Source: Ypsolopha sequella (Eukaryota > Arthropoda > Insecta > Lepidoptera > Ypsolophidae). From it: a stretch of DNA of 64,000 nucleotides. Numbering within the stretch: position 1 is the first letter of the stretch; each line of letters starts with the position of its first letter. The notes beneath the pieces were generated by a model that was not told the DNA's origin, made no database searches, and was given only the letters and a program-made list of their open reading frames with translations. The DNA lies in contig OW203986.1 in assembly GCA_934047225.1 (NCBI GenBank), forward strand, positions 13,643,221 through 13,707,220, read 5' to 3'. A program made the translations under genes and the position numbers. Positions 1 through 11,421 of this stretch are shown here, in pieces.

Positions 1-605
1 AATTCATGTTAGTGGCATTAACGGTGCCTTGCAAAAAAAAACGATAAAACAATAATCGAATTACAATCCTCAAAATCTCTAAAATAATAAAACACATCAA
101 TTATATCAAGCAATAGTTAATTTCTTTTTCTCCATTTCTGCCCTAATATATACCTATATGTATACATAATATAAACCCTAATTTAATACCATAAATACCT
201 ATATAATTTCTTCCCTATATAAAATTTTCTCAGAAAGTAAATATTTTCCTACGCGTTAGTGACGCTGCGACAGACCGTAATGAGGAAGGCTGATCTTACA
301 CTTATCTGCACAGCCTGCAGACTAATATAGACTCTAGTCCTTGGATATAGGTTTCAAAAGTACAAGATTACAGGAACCCCGAAGGCGTGATATAACGAGG
401 CTTTGCGGGCGCCGGTGATCGCAGACTTTCTGGTAGCTCACCTTCAACTTGTTCCTTTTTTTAAAGTTCCGTTCCCTTAAAAAAAACGGAAACCCTTATC
501 GCGATGTCCCAGTTGTTTATTTATCACTCCATGGTATCACATTAAAAACTATTGAATTTCCACGGGCTTTGAGTTTTTTTTAATATTTGATTAAATACGT
601 GATGA
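1..605. other. AT-rich stretch, nothing identified
   Basis: No coding region or RNA recognised. Around 455-500 there is a small hairpin-like GTTCCG / CGGAAC pair around A and T runs, of the kind seen at ends of old non-LTR elements, but it is too short to classify. Confidence 0.4.
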
Positions 606-815
606 GTGGTGAGCTCTATCGTCGTACTTCGGGCACAAATACATGCTTTTGAACAGCATGCAGCTTTCCTTACGATGTTTTCCTTCACAATTCAGCAAGT
701 AGTAAGTAAGAACAAATGCTATGCATATAAATTCAGAAAATCTCATTTTTGCATGCCCGAGAAGGGATCGAACCTGGATATCAAGATTGAGAAAGCGTTC
801 TACCCCTGAGCTACC
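606..815 (-). mobile_element. tRNA-derived SINE (lepidopteran type)
   Basis: On the minus strand a tRNA-like head runs from about 815 to 753. It has a good A box (TAGCTCAGGGG) and B box (GGTTCGATCCC), the internal promoter of RNA polymerase III. The cloverleaf is degenerate: the acceptor and T stems do not pair fully, so this is not a functional tRNA. Behind the head, at about 690-660, comes a GAAGGAAAACATCGTAAGG box that I recognise as recurrent in lepidopteran short repeats. The 3' end is not sharply visible. It could instead be a decayed tRNA pseudogene fused to another repeat, but the body box favours a SINE. Confidence 0.7.
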
Positions 816-1303
816 ACCTCTTTGATAAATATAACCCGAAGATAGTTTTAAAAGGTGCCTCAGTAATATTTTAACTATACTATTGGAGAGTCGTATTTTA
901 TGATTGCTGCAATGCAGTTTTCGTACTTCAATCAACTGAATCATGATTCGAAATCAAGCCCTATCAATATTACTGTCACTATCAAACCATGATCAAGACA
1001 TCAGCTATCTACTCCTATAGTAATACTTACTTCTATATAACCATGACATACATATGTTAACTTTATCAAGAGATCAACTGGGCTACGTGTAAGGGCGGAT
1101 TCAAATCTTATATCCTTGAGATAAGATACATAATGCTATCCGCTGTTCGTTTTTCATGTATGAGTTGAGTATGTATGTGGTCGAGTGATGCATTCAGTTG
1201 AACTAATATTGCTTTAGTACGTCGATTTGTACTTTCCTATTGTGTACCTATTGCTTGCAATGTAGAGAACTTAAGTGAACTAATGTACTAGCCTAGTGTC
1301 AAT

Positions 1304-1700
1304 TTTAAGGTTAAACGTCAGTCGCTTAGCGCAAAGTGCATAAATTAACTTTATTTCTTGTTTAGAAATTAAAAATTGAAAAACATTTTGGTATGTGACA
1401 GTTAACGCCAATAGTTCAGTATAAGTGGGGTTTATAAAGTATGAGTTTGAAATGTAATGCACAATTAGTCATGATCTCGCGCAAACAAAGTTAAAACAGC
1501 ATGATAAGTTGGTTTTGAGAAGATCATGACCAATTGTGTATACAATTACAAACTCTTGCTTTATAAACCTCATTCATTCTGAACCATTGGCGTCAAATGC
1601 CACAGACCAAAATGTTTTTCTATTCGAAATTTCTAAACAAGAAAGACATATGTAGTTAAGTTATGCACTTTGCACTAAGCTACTGGCGTTTAACCTTAAT
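1304..1700. mobile_element. Fold-back MITE, family A copy 1
   Basis: An inverted repeat with arms of about 170 bp and a short centre near 1490. The left end reads TTAAGGTTAAACGTCAGTCG and the right end is its reverse complement with several mismatches. The motif CGCCAATAGTTCAG in the left arm mirrors CTGAACCATTGGCG in the right. There is no coding capacity, as expected for a non-autonomous DNA element. A second copy, split by an insertion, lies at 47888-48798. Confidence 0.8.
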
Positions 1701-1760
1701 ACTCAAATATCATGGTTTTGAATCAAAATTGAAGGTAAGTCAAGCGATATCTGAATATCC

Positions 1761-2124
1761 AAGGTGAAATTTAATCAACCGCCCGAATGCCTATGGGAGG
1801 TTTAGTAGGTGATAGAGACCACACATGTAAAGTTTCAGGTGGATCAGATAAGGTAATGATCAGATAGGTCACGTGACACCGAGAACCGTTTCAATATGTG
1901 AGTAATATTTTGATTCAGCTGTGTGGGTGGACTTTACACGATGAATCCAAAAAAACAAAAAAAAAGAATCCAAATCCAAAGAACACACACGGTGTCCACC
2001 CACACAACTGAATCAAAATTTTAGTGAACTGCCATTACTTTATCTGATTCAACTGAAACTTCACATGTGTATCTATATCACCTACTGAACCTCCCATTGA
2101 AATTCGAGTTGAATAAATTTTACC
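1761..2124. mobile_element. Fold-back element, family B
   Basis: A long inverted repeat: TGGGAGGTTTAGTAGGTGAT at 1794 is matched by ATCACCTACTGAACCTCCCA ending at 2096, and the arms extend outward to about 1761 and 2124. GTGTGGGTGGAC near 1922 pairs with GTCCACCCACAC near 1993. The loop between about 1934 and 1990 is A-rich. It is noncoding and starts only about 60 bp after family A copy 1. Confidence 0.75.
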
Positions 2125-2340
2125 TAATATACATCGTGGTTACTTAACATACAGTAAGAACATTTTTTATTTTTTTGTTTGTTTTCTTTTATTTATTCCT
2201 ATATTTTCCTGTAATATTTACAAACTTATCACCTACAAAACCATAAAACAAAACTGCGAAAGTTGGTCGAGTATTTGGGACGTTACCCTAATACTACATC
2301 ATAATTTGACGTTTTCAGTATTTGTTGTTTAAATACAGCA

Positions 2341-3150
2341 AATAGATAGATAGATAGACAACTTCTTTATTCCATTTCCACAGCATTACACGACAAAGAA
2401 AACAAAAAATACACATTTTACGATTAAACAATTAAAAAAAAAAAAAAACACAACTAAAACTAATGAATGATGTAAGTGCTGTGGTAGTGGAAAAGGTCCT
2501 CAACTCAGCATAATGCAGAGGCAAGCCACTGCGCTGATTTTCAGTTGAGGCCTGTTTCCAAAACCGACCTTATGCAATATACAAAATAAGATGAACAATT
2601 GCTTAGAGCCGGTGGCAATATCAAAGTTAAAAACAAAAACAAAATTTCTATCATTAGGAAGTTACTAAAGTTATTAAAAGTTATTTAAAGATAGCAGTTA
2701 ATAAATAAATGAATTATAATAATAAAAGGTACCTTTATGTTTATATAAATAATTGGAAACATAACATTTTGCGTAATAATCCAGTTTTATTTTAATTGGG
2801 GCTCATTAATTATTTGTTGATAAATACAAAAATCTTTGTATTTAACCCTAAAGCTCTTAATTGATTTACACAGATGTATAGGTGGTGGCAAATCATTCCA
2901 TATTTTGGTAGCCCTATATTGAAAACAGCTTTAAAAGCCACTTGTTTTATGGATAGGAGTTACCATGCGATGCTTGCTGCCTCTAGTAGCGCGATTGTGT
3001 ACAATAGATTGCCAGGTTATTTTATCGTAAAGGTAACTAAGAGACTGATTCCTGACGACACCAAATAACAAAGTTGCCAAATGTAGTTCGCGTCGTCCTT
3101 CCATCTTTAATAATGGTGCATTATATACAGAAACTCCAATTCCTAACTAC
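2341..3150 (-). pseudogene. CR1/L2-like LINE, 5'-truncated 3' end
   Basis: Read on the minus strand, 3150 down to about 2810 encodes the C-terminal tail of a LINE ORF2. Recognisable pieces are KMEGRRELHLATLLFGVV and YRATKIWNDLPPPIHL, matching the usual RR-L-L and YR/QATK-WN-LP pattern at the end of CR1/L2-type reverse transcriptase proteins. An in-frame stop sits between the two blocks, so the copy is dead. The 3' UTR follows and contains a stem-loop at about 2495-2555. The element ends at 2341-2358 in an (AGAT)n run, which on the element strand is a simple-repeat tail. It is classic 5' truncation. The clade assignment is from memory of the motif and may be off. Confidence 0.65.
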
Positions 3151-4074
3151 TTTGGTGTTTTAGACAGACCCCGTAACAAAAATGGTCTAAAACTGACAAC
3201 TTTGACGGCACCAATTTCTTTATTTTTGAAGATAAAAAAAAATATATAAATTTACATATATCCTAATTAATGAATTCTAGACAATGAAACCCCACATGTA
3301 AGGGTAAGAAAAAAAAATTTAGGCCCATTTTTCGTGTATGGGAGCCCCCTGAAAATTAATTAAATTATATTTTTTATTTATTCGGTTTTGGGTCAATATC
3401 CTACACAACATATCAAAATTTCAGGTCTCTATCTTATTCCGTTAAGAGCTAGAGACCCGTGACATACGGACGGACAAACAGATAGACAGACAGCAGAGCG
3501 ACATTAATGGGCTCCGTTTTAGGTCTTCAGGTTTGTGCGGTACAACTTGTCTATACATCTTGTCTTTGGATGAAAGATCGAGGTCAACGCGCGTGGGTAA
3601 ATAAATGGATTGAGAATTGGTGGAAGCGAAATAGATGAAGTGAAATGAATAAGGTACAGAATATACATAGAACAGCGGCCATCTTGGTCGTTTATTCACG
3701 AATTGAAATTATTCGGCTGCAATATCTGTCATAGAAAAAGCTTTTCAAAGTCGTGACAGCCTATATAATTTTGCAATTTAATCACAAAAGGTAAGTTATG
3801 CCTACGCAGTCTACTTAAATCAACTGTGGTATGCAACATTGTAAATGTAATGGTATTATGTCAAGCATATTCACAGTCGGCTGATTTAATTCACATAGAA
3901 ATTACAAAGTAATTTCTTGCTAAACTAAGCTGGCTACCGTGCGCAAGAACTTAGATCTAGGCTTTTTAAGCTTCTAATAGCCTTCAATTTATTTCGTAGC
4001 ACTGTTTGCTATAAGTTTGATTATAATGAAGGAGGCCGGTTTATTTTTCAGAGTTCCATACAAAAAAGATTGGG
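3151..4074. other. AT-rich stretch with a GACA-type simple repeat
   Basis: No gene recognised. At about 3468-3493 there is a degenerate GACGGACAAACAGATAGACAGACAGC tract followed by GGGCTCCGTTTTAGG, resembling a non-LTR retrotransposon 3' tail, but no coding part remains. The open frame on the minus strand at 3442-3699 is driven by this simple repeat. Confidence 0.4.
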
Positions 4075-4135
4075 GTCGCATAATGCCATAAATCACGTAA
4101 ATTTTTATTCAAAAATAATAAAAACAAACATCAGT
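4075..4135. repeat. Partial copy of family D fold-back end
   Basis: GGTCGCATAATGCCATAAATC and the following AT-rich stretch up to GTTGTGCGTTTGG match 5328-5410 (TGTCGCGTAATGCCATAAAATC ... GTTGTGCAATTGG). The similarity extends beyond the fold-back arm, so the two loci share a larger dispersed repeat end. Confidence 0.5.
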
Positions 4136-4198
4136 TGTGCGTTTGGGAAAAATTTGTTTAAATTAGTTTAATTGCATGTCGTGTTTTGAATTATGGAC

Positions 4199-4523
4199 CG
4201 GTTCCGCCAAACATGCTTTCGCGTTTGGACAATTAGTAATAAGAATAAGAAGGCATTTAATTTAATTAAGCATGTTAGGCCAAAATATAAAAAAAAATTA
4301 GTTACGAAGTTAAACTACATTACGTATTTTTCAGATTTGACCCAAGTATCACAATCATCGAGAAAAAAAATCGGGAAGGTCACTAAAATCACGGAACGCG
4401 TCATTTGGCGTGAAAAATATTTAATATAATTTAACTTCGTAAATAATTACACAAATTTTATTTGTTAAAAATATTCTGATTATGCTTAGTTGTCCAAACG
4501 CGAGAGCATGTTTGGCGGAACCG
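4199..4523. mobile_element. Fold-back MITE, family C
   Basis: The ends are near-perfect inverted repeats of about 37 bp: CGGTTCCGCCAAACATGC at 4199 and its reverse complement ending at 4523. A second inner inverted pair (TTACGAAGTTAAA near 4304 and TTTAACTTCGTAA near 4428) gives a nested hairpin. The flanks carry TTAT on the left and TTAA on the right, a possible imperfect TTAA target duplication. An open frame of 78 codons crosses it but reads through the terminal repeat and is probably chance. Confidence 0.75.
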
Positions 4524-5096
4524 ACCCTTAAATATTTATGTGTGTTTGTTTAAGTACGAACCATAATTATGTCACAAATATTTTTAACATTCAAAAGGTG
4601 TGTCAAAAAAGCTGACGGAACTGTAAGTAGATGTTACGGAACCCGCCTATTGTGTACGACGTAATTATTCTTGCCAGGCTTTTTCAATTATTTCATGTCC
4701 ATTGTCTAACAAAATGATTCATCGATCCATGGCAAACGCTCAATCCATTGCAATGATTTTTGACTTGATGTGTGTTTAAATCACAACTTCCCATAAATAC
4801 AAGCATTTTAGGGTTAAATCAAAGGCTGTATTTCCCAAAGCGCGTTCTATTGTCAAATGATTCATGATCAGAGAATTCACCCAGACTCTGTGACATGTAC
4901 AAAGACCAAAACCAATAACTCTTCTTCGTCCTAAATCTTTTAGAGCATTGATAGTGTATTGTCTGTCTGGCTGTGTGAACAATATCTGAAAAATGGCTGG
5001 ACTTGGTGAGATTCCAAGTGCAGTACTGAAACTACTGAAAAACTTAAGGTAAATGCGACGGATTTCGTTCCACAACTAATGATTGTTTTTCTCATT

Positions 5097-5376
5097 TTTA
5101 AATAAAAAGTATTAAATGAATGTGATTTATGGCATTACGCCACAACAGTTCAATGTCACTTAAGCTTCTTTAGCCTATAGTGGTGTTTTTTATACAGTAA
5201 TTTGTAAATGATACTATTTAACAACTATGTATAAACAGAAGTAATCCAATAAATAACAAAACTTTGCTAGAAAAGTCCAAGCGACATTAAACTGATTAAA
5301 CCACAGATAATATAATATTAAACTATTGTCGCGTAATGCCATAAAATCACATTAACTTAATACTTTTTTATTGAAG
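5097..5376. mobile_element. Fold-back element, family D
   Basis: The arms are about 50 bp: AAAGTATTAAATGAATGTGA on the left and TCACATTAACTTAATACTTT on the right, with GGCATTACGC and GCGTAATGCC next to them. The interior is AT-rich and noncoding. A partial relative of the right end lies at 4075-4135. Confidence 0.65.
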
Positions 5377-5985
5377 AATAGCAAATATAAGTTGTGCAAT
5401 TGGAAAGAGATCCGTCACAGCCACATTAATACTGAAAAACATAATAATTGAAAGCTCGTGGTTGAACTGAAGCATTTTGAACAATATCTGCGTTAAGGAT
5501 TGCATAAGTGCCACAGCTTGAGTCGCTACTTCAGGCGAAGTATCCATAATTTAAATCCAGAAATGGTTTAATTTTTAATAAAAACAACGTAGGAACTTTT
5601 TCAATTACGTAGATTAATAAAATGTCAATTAAAGCTCCAATTTAAAGTATTTTTATGTATTTTTACGTTTTCTTATATAATGAACACAAGCAGCTCTTCA
5701 ATTGTTTTTTGAGTTTGCGAATTTAAATTTGGAATCGTTTTGCACGTCAAATTGGTGTCGAATCTACCAGCTTCAAAATTGCATAAAAACTTTTTGGTCG
5801 TTAATCATTTTTTTTTTTTTTTTGCTATGGACAATACAAACTGAAAATGCGGGTTGGGTCGATTTAGGTGTCCGGGAGTGTATATTCAATATATTTTGGT
5901 AAACTACAATAGTATAAACGTGTATGATGATGACACATTGTCCACGTCAATGATTATGCTTTTAATTTAAAATAATGTAAAGTAT

Positions 5986-6158
5986 ACAATTGGTGCCGAT
6001 TCTGTGCAATACAACTTAACTTATTTGACAGGACTAACCTTATTTTAAGCACCCTGTCTTTGTCTTTTCGATACAGAAAGAAAAAGACAGAACGCTTGAA
6101 TTAAGTTTAGTTCTGTATATTAAGTTAAATCGTGTTACACCGAATCGGCACCATTGTA
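5986..6158. mobile_element. Palindromic MITE, TA-type, copy 1 of 3
   Basis: A nearly complete palindrome of about 170 bp. The left end is CAATTGGTGCCGATTCTG and the right end CCGAATCGGCACCATTG, both flanked by TA, consistent with a Tc1/mariner-type target duplication. Internal marker: AACTTATTTGACAGGACTAA. Related copies are at 12158-12326 and 62501-62671. Confidence 0.8.
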
Positions 6159-6445
6159 AGTATGTAAATATCAGTTTCACGATTCAAACCCGACAGAAAC
6201 AGAAAAAAACTTTTTATTCCATTTGACCAGACCGCATCGCAAGATAATTTTTATATGTTAATGCGTATTGTATTTGTATGTTTTATAAATAAGTTTTACA
6301 CGTTTTACTTCAGAACATATTAATAAGGAACAGAAATGCCATGTAAGCCGTGACTGCGACGCACCGATTTGATCAATACGTCAAGACATAAATCGCGGGC
6401 CTCTCATTTCTCAACCGAACGCGTTTGAACAAACATATTGTAAAA

Positions 6446-6525
6446 ATGGTGTATTGCAACGTGGCAAATTGTTCCAACTCTTCAAATAACGCAAATAAGA
6501 CATCCAAAGGAATTTCATTTCACTC
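6446..6525 (+). CDS. Candidate first coding exon with THAP-like zinc finger start
   Basis: Starting at an ATG in good context (AAAAATGG), the frame reads MVYCNVANCSNSSNNANKT and ends in ISFHS. This matches the start of the THAP DNA-binding finger: Cys-x4-Cys followed about 15 residues later by the (V/I)SFH block that normally precedes a Phe-Pro. The reading frame is interrupted exactly there by GTAAGTAA, a consensus splice donor at 6526, so the second half of the finger (Trp, Cys-x2-His) would have to come from a downstream exon. I did not find that exon in the window. THAP proteins are zinc-coordinating DNA binders, found in host transcription regulators and in P-element-type transposases. 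It could be a decayed transposase fragment rather than a host gene. Confidence 0.5.
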
Positions 6526-6531
6526 GTAAGT

Positions 6532-7009
6532 AATTCAAACACGTATTTACTGTGATATTTACAGAATAAACCTTGCGGTAAATAAAATTTCAACCTTACC
6601 ATGAAATATTTAGCCTTGTAGCGAGTAGCGTTGAAATTAGACAAAATTTTGTCCGTTGCAGGTTATAAAGAGTGTCACACATTGAGATTGAGTTAGAACA
6701 TTAACGCAGCAATGTATATTTTTTTAAACATTATCAACACGGACCTAACTGTGTCATAGTACGGCCGCTGGTCATGGCTCTTTACACATTATGTATAATA
6801 GCTTGTCACAGTAATAGGACGTGTTTGGTATTTTACATCTAAGCTTCATAGAAATACGGTGTTATTTTGGCTGTATGAAGATGGGGGAATCTATGTGTGC
6901 GCTGCGTATGTTCACTAACTAGGTAATACTACGTTATTTCAAAAAGTGGCGACAACAGTGCTGGTATAAAATTTGTGTCACGCCATCCCCGTGCGTTTTA
7001 CCAATCAAT
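6532..7009. other. AT-rich stretch, nothing identified
   Basis: No coding signal recognised. A possible splice acceptor (GTCCGTTGCAG near 6662) is present but the sequence after it does not continue a THAP finger. Confidence 0.35.
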
Positions 7010-7385
7010 CTTTGTCTTTTCCTTTAAAAACTTTTTCACTCTCATATCTTCACCCTCACACACACCCTCCCTGACTCACAACTCACCTCACTCACATCTT
7101 ATAATATTCACACTTCCTATTGAACTTAACCATACATACAGATTCACTTTCATACATACATATATTCTGAAGCAACTGTAATTCATTATATTTTTATTTT
7201 ATTTTTGTAATTATTTGTTAGATATAATTTGTTACTTGATCTTTTAGCACTCATAATTATAATATTCTTTAATGTTTCTGGGTAGAGCCTAGTTTCCACT
7301 TCACAAGGCAACTTAATGTGGGAATTAGTGTCTTGTTGTATACTGTAACATGTTTTTGCAATAAAGAAATTTTCATTTTTCAAAC
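7010..7385 (+). mobile_element. LINE-like 3' UTR remnant
   Basis: A pyrimidine- and CA-rich tract (TCACCCTCACACACACCC) is followed by AT-rich sequence and a terminal GCAATAAAGAAATTTTCATT, a polyadenylation-signal-like end typical of non-LTR retrotransposon 3' ends in insects. No reverse-transcriptase coding part is left. Orientation is inferred from the AATAAA-containing end. Confidence 0.4.
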
Positions 7386-8040
7386 TTATATTTTACTCTA
7401 AAAATTCAGTTTATAGTTTATAGTTATGTTATTGTTTCCAAGCCTTTCCCAGTGTCCCGGTGACGTATTGTCTAATGGATTAAACTAGCTTTTGTTCCCG
7501 TGCGCGATGCAGCTAGTCTAATGGATTATACTATACGCAATCCACAATCCTCAAGAGGCACTGGTGTTTGTCATGCTTCTTAGTAATTTGTTTGAGTTTG
7601 ACATAAGGCATCGGTCAAGTGTGCGGGGTTGTGTTTGAATATTTAAGAGAGATTTATAATGGTAATAAGATTTTGTAAGGTTCTTGTCTTCTCGCAGTAC
7701 ATGCAGAGAATCTAGTCTGCTCTTCAGTTGAAAACAATAAGGATTCCAACGAAATTTAGTATTAACCATAAATTTAGTTATTACCATAAATCAAGGCCCA
7801 TTCTAAAAACGAATTAAATCCTCTTACCATGAGAAGAACTTCTGGAGGACTGTACAGACAAGATCTCGTTTGGACTTTGTACCTTTCTTACACCCTTCTC
7901 TATAGGGGCTAATGTGGTACTAAAAGTGTATAAATTGACTGTACAAATCGTACAAGTTTTTTTAAGCTTCATTCCAACCTCAATAATCTAAATTTGACAT
8001 GACATAAAACTAAAATTTTGATGGAATTGTAGAAAATGAA

Positions 8041-8230
8041 ATTAAAGAAAGAAAGAAAACACGTTTATTTTGAGAGCTACACCATTACAAACAGTTTAAG
8101 GCTTATATATATAACTAGATAGTTTATAGGATGCAGCCAACAAAAAGGTCTCTGACTCAGCAAAATGCCACAGCAGAAATGTGACGCTGATCTTCCGTCA
8201 GAGGCCGCGAGTTGCGACACATGCGATGTA
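8041..8230 (-). mobile_element. LINE 3' end with tail, same family type as 2341-3150
   Basis: An (AAAG)n run at 8044-8058 is the tail of a minus-strand element. Behind it lies a 3' UTR whose block GGTCTCTGACTCAGCAAAAT ... GCGCTGATC-like sequence parallels 2495-2555 and keeps the same stem-loop with altered base pairs (see findings). No coding part is recognised further 5' on the element strand. Confidence 0.6.
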
Positions 8231-9982
8231 ACAAAATTTAATGATAAAACGAAGATTGTCTCTGTGTGACGTAAGAAAATTTACTAATTTAATAATTTAC
8301 AAAAATAAGAAAATTCACTACAAGAAAATGTAATTACAAGACCCTTTCTTTTTCAACAAACATACATACAAATGCACAACTAGACAATAGTTTTTATGAT
8401 TTAACGTAAGATAAAAAGGTTAAATGTAAAACAAGATTAATGAAGTATATTATGGACCATAGTAAAAAACACATTTCAGCAAAAGTAGAGCAACTAATGT
8501 TTAGTTTAGTGCTTTATAGAACTTTACTCGTACTAAAGTCTCGATATAGCTAACATTTAAAAAGAATAATGAAAATGGAAAGTGCAGCGAATCAAAACGT
8601 GATTAAATTTTGCTGTTTTTAGCTGAAATGCTAAAATTTTTCCGCAGCTCGCAGCTCCGCTCGCATTTATTTAAACTGTGCCCTGATTTCGGCTTGGGCG
8701 TTATTTTGTCAACACCCCTATAACGTATATGTGGACTGTTTAGTGGTTCTCAAGTTAAAACTGAACACATTCAGACAACAGAAAAATTTCTTAAAATTGT
8801 AGTTTTGGCTTCAGTACCTACAATACTAATAACCCATTACATTTTACATTTAAAATTTTGAAAAAATATTCAATGTAGTGACATGACTCTTTACTAGTCT
8901 ATTATTAGTTAAAAACATATTATACATAACTAAATAGTATAAGAGTACATTATTAAAAGTGTGTGTTTTGAATTATTATTTTAAAACAAATTATGTTTAT
9001 TTGGTTAGAATTACTAATGTGAACTTAATTTCAATTAATCTAAATCTGTTTTTATTTAGTTTAGTTTGTAACATATAAAACATAAAGGTCTGTGTTTGTT
9101 AAAGGTTTTAGTATTTTGTAGGATTATTTAGTTTTAGTATTAGGTGACTTTTTTGTTATTTAAGTTTTAATGTAACTTTTTATTTTAGTTTTTTTGTTAA
9201 CTTGGTTTTAAGGGATTTTATATACCTGAAATAAAATAACTTCATTTTTATTACAAGATAGAAAAATCAGTTAGTACAACTCGATAGACTTCAAGGGTTC
9301 GAGAGCCGTCTGGGATTTGTTTTTCTGAGAAGTTTGTTTCTTATATTTTTTTTATTACATATTAGGAATATCATACAAGAATAAATGACATTCAATACGT
9401 TTGTTAGTAAGTAATTGATATAAACAATATTTTTTTTAAACTTACTTAAATTTCGATGTCAAAATATCAGTCAAAGTTATGTCAAATGTGGACTTCTGAC
9501 TCTTGTGTTCAAGTGTATTAATTATACTGACAAGAAAACCAAGTACTTATCTAATAATGTTATTTATATTTTCAGTGTTGTTGGCATATAATATTATAAC
9601 ATAGCCGTAAAGCTTACATTTTCCGAGATCCCCATAGAAATATATTGAATTGTTTTAGGAGGTTTGAATTTAAGATAGCGGCAGGAGAATAGGCATCAAT
9701 GAGTTTAATTTGTTACCTACCCATAGTACCTATGTTTTTTTTTATATTTTTGTGCTATTTTTAATTAATATTTCTATCAGTTATAAATATTTTATCCAAA
9801 ACAAAAACTATTTATAAATTCATAAATTCATGACCCCTTATCACAAGTTGGCGGGAAAAAAAGTTAATAAGAAAATACAAGCATTATTAAAAGTAACACA
9901 AAGGAACCAGAAGCACAAAGATCTTTGACCTTACTATACTACCTAAAACGATGTGTACCTTCACCAGAGCAAAACATGTTAG
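8231..9982. other. AT-rich stretch with decayed repeats
   Basis: No gene recognised. At 8640-8790 CCGCAGCTCGCAGCTCCGC and the later CTCAAGTTAAAACTGAACAC resemble the repeat at 47098-47350. Near 9180-9255 a T-rich tract ending in GAAATAAAATAACTTCATTT looks like a LINE-type 3' end on the plus strand. Both are too degraded for a firm call. Confidence 0.4.
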
Positions 9983-10183
9983 TCAAGGATCACAGAGCAA
10001 AAAAAAATAAGCTAGCAAGCTACAGGTCACGTAATCCAAACAGATAGATCTTGCTGTCACAAAAGCATTGTCACCGCGTATGTGTAGTTGTTGCAGTACA
10101 GAAAGACCATCCACGACGATTGTAGGATGTATCAGTGACATGCTACAAAACTGAACTGGTCCTATAAAAAGGCCGTTTTGCAT
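9983..10183 (-). CDS. Candidate exon or pseudo-exon, unrecognised protein
   Basis: The minus-strand frame contains HPTIVVDGLSVLQQLHIRGD followed by NAFVTARSICLDYVTCS and ends at a stop at 9983. GC and codon use look more protein-like than the surroundings, and the string VVDGLSVLQQL has the look of a beta-strand followed by a helix. A pyrimidine-rich stretch with AG (TTTTTATAG, then GTTCAG) lies at the 5' side of the frame and could act as a splice acceptor. I do not recognise a family. It may be a remnant of a transposon-encoded protein. No neighbouring exon is confirmed. Confidence 0.3.
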   Translation of the reverse strand: MQNGLFIGPVQFCSMSLIHPTIVVDGLSVLQQLHIRGDNAFVTARSICLDYVTCSLLAYFFLLCDP

Positions 10184-10544
10184 GAATCACATTATGATTT
10201 TGTTCTAATGCCGTCTCTTTTGCACGCGTGAAAAAGCTCTGACTCTATCCTACTTTCAAATCATTTTATGATTCATCCAAGTCAGCCTTTTTAGATTCCC
10301 TGGTCACATCTACTTACTTTCAAAGAATAACTGTTAAAACAACAACGAAAAATAATTCACTTCCGCCTGAAAATAATATTACCTGCTCGTCCTTTTCTAT
10401 GTTGGAGAGATATCTCATTATTTCGGTATCTCGTATGATCACTAGAATTGTGTTTCAAGTTGTATAGCAGGCCTCTAAAACACCTCGTAAATCTAGATAT
10501 TTAAAATAAAATTTCGTCAGTTACTGCAAAACAATTATTGATTA

Positions 10545-10830
10545 TTGCAATTTCCAACGCGAAGCTATGGGAAAAGTGCAATCAAATCTTCGTGCTCAGG
10601 GAAATCAGGCAAAGAAAGTGGAAATGGGTTGGACACGGACATACTCTCAGGCGATGGAAATCTCGGTGCAAAAAGTTTTCGAAAGAAGCTGCGGAAAGCC
10701 AAGCTGTCGTTGAAGGAAATCAAGCAGGTGGTGCAGAACGTAAGATCCCCGTAGAGATAATAGGAGCCTTGTAGTAATTGCTGGACTCGCCGAGGCGCCA
10801 ATTCGTGGCGGTCGATGACCATGACCTAAT
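10545..10830 (+). pseudogene. Possible LINE ORF2 C-terminal remnant
   Basis: Within the plus-strand frame, REIRQRKWKWVGH followed by TLRR resembles the I-R-RKW-W-GH-LRR block after the reverse-transcriptase domain of several LINE families. The block carries a small insertion (an extra GH) and the expected downstream GKR-RGRP motif is not preserved in one frame, so this is a frameshifted relic. The minus strand also has an open frame here (ending FPEHEDLIALFP) that I cannot exclude as the real one. Confidence 0.4.
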
Positions 10831-11421
10831 TCCCGTTTTTAGACGGAATAATTAAAATATTGTAAGAAAGATATGACTTATTTAAATGTAAAAGCTGTAA
10901 GAAACCCTGGTAGGTGCGCCATGACTACGGATCTAGAGGATCTAACAAAAATAAATAAACTGTACCGCCGCCACCAAGTATAAGCGTAAGTATGAATCAT
11001 CAGTTTTACTACGAAGACGTGACATGATAAAAGGATTCTTTTATAACAAATAAATTATCACAACATTGTCTTTGAAGAGCAGAACTCTGGGTATTTTTTT
11101 CTGGTGAGAAACTCTTGCTTTGTACCCAAGGGGTCGATAACGGCCCAATGCGTTAATAGCAATTCCAAAATATTTAACATTTAAAAATATAATGGAAATT
11201 CAATAAAATTTAAAGAAGATGTTGTTCTGGGAATAGCTGCAGTTGACTTATGATAATGGTCGCCAAATTAAAAATATCGACGGAAATGTATTTTCAAAAT
11301 GAATTATGATAGCGATATTGTTTACTCCCACACTACTACGTCAGACATAGTTAATAGAGAAAACTCCCCAAATTATTGAAGAATAAAATTTAATGTACAC
11401 AAAAATAGAACACATTGAATC

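Noticed and set aside
591..944. 117-codon minus-strand frame
   Set aside because: It runs through the tRNA-like head of a SINE, so it is not a protein gene.
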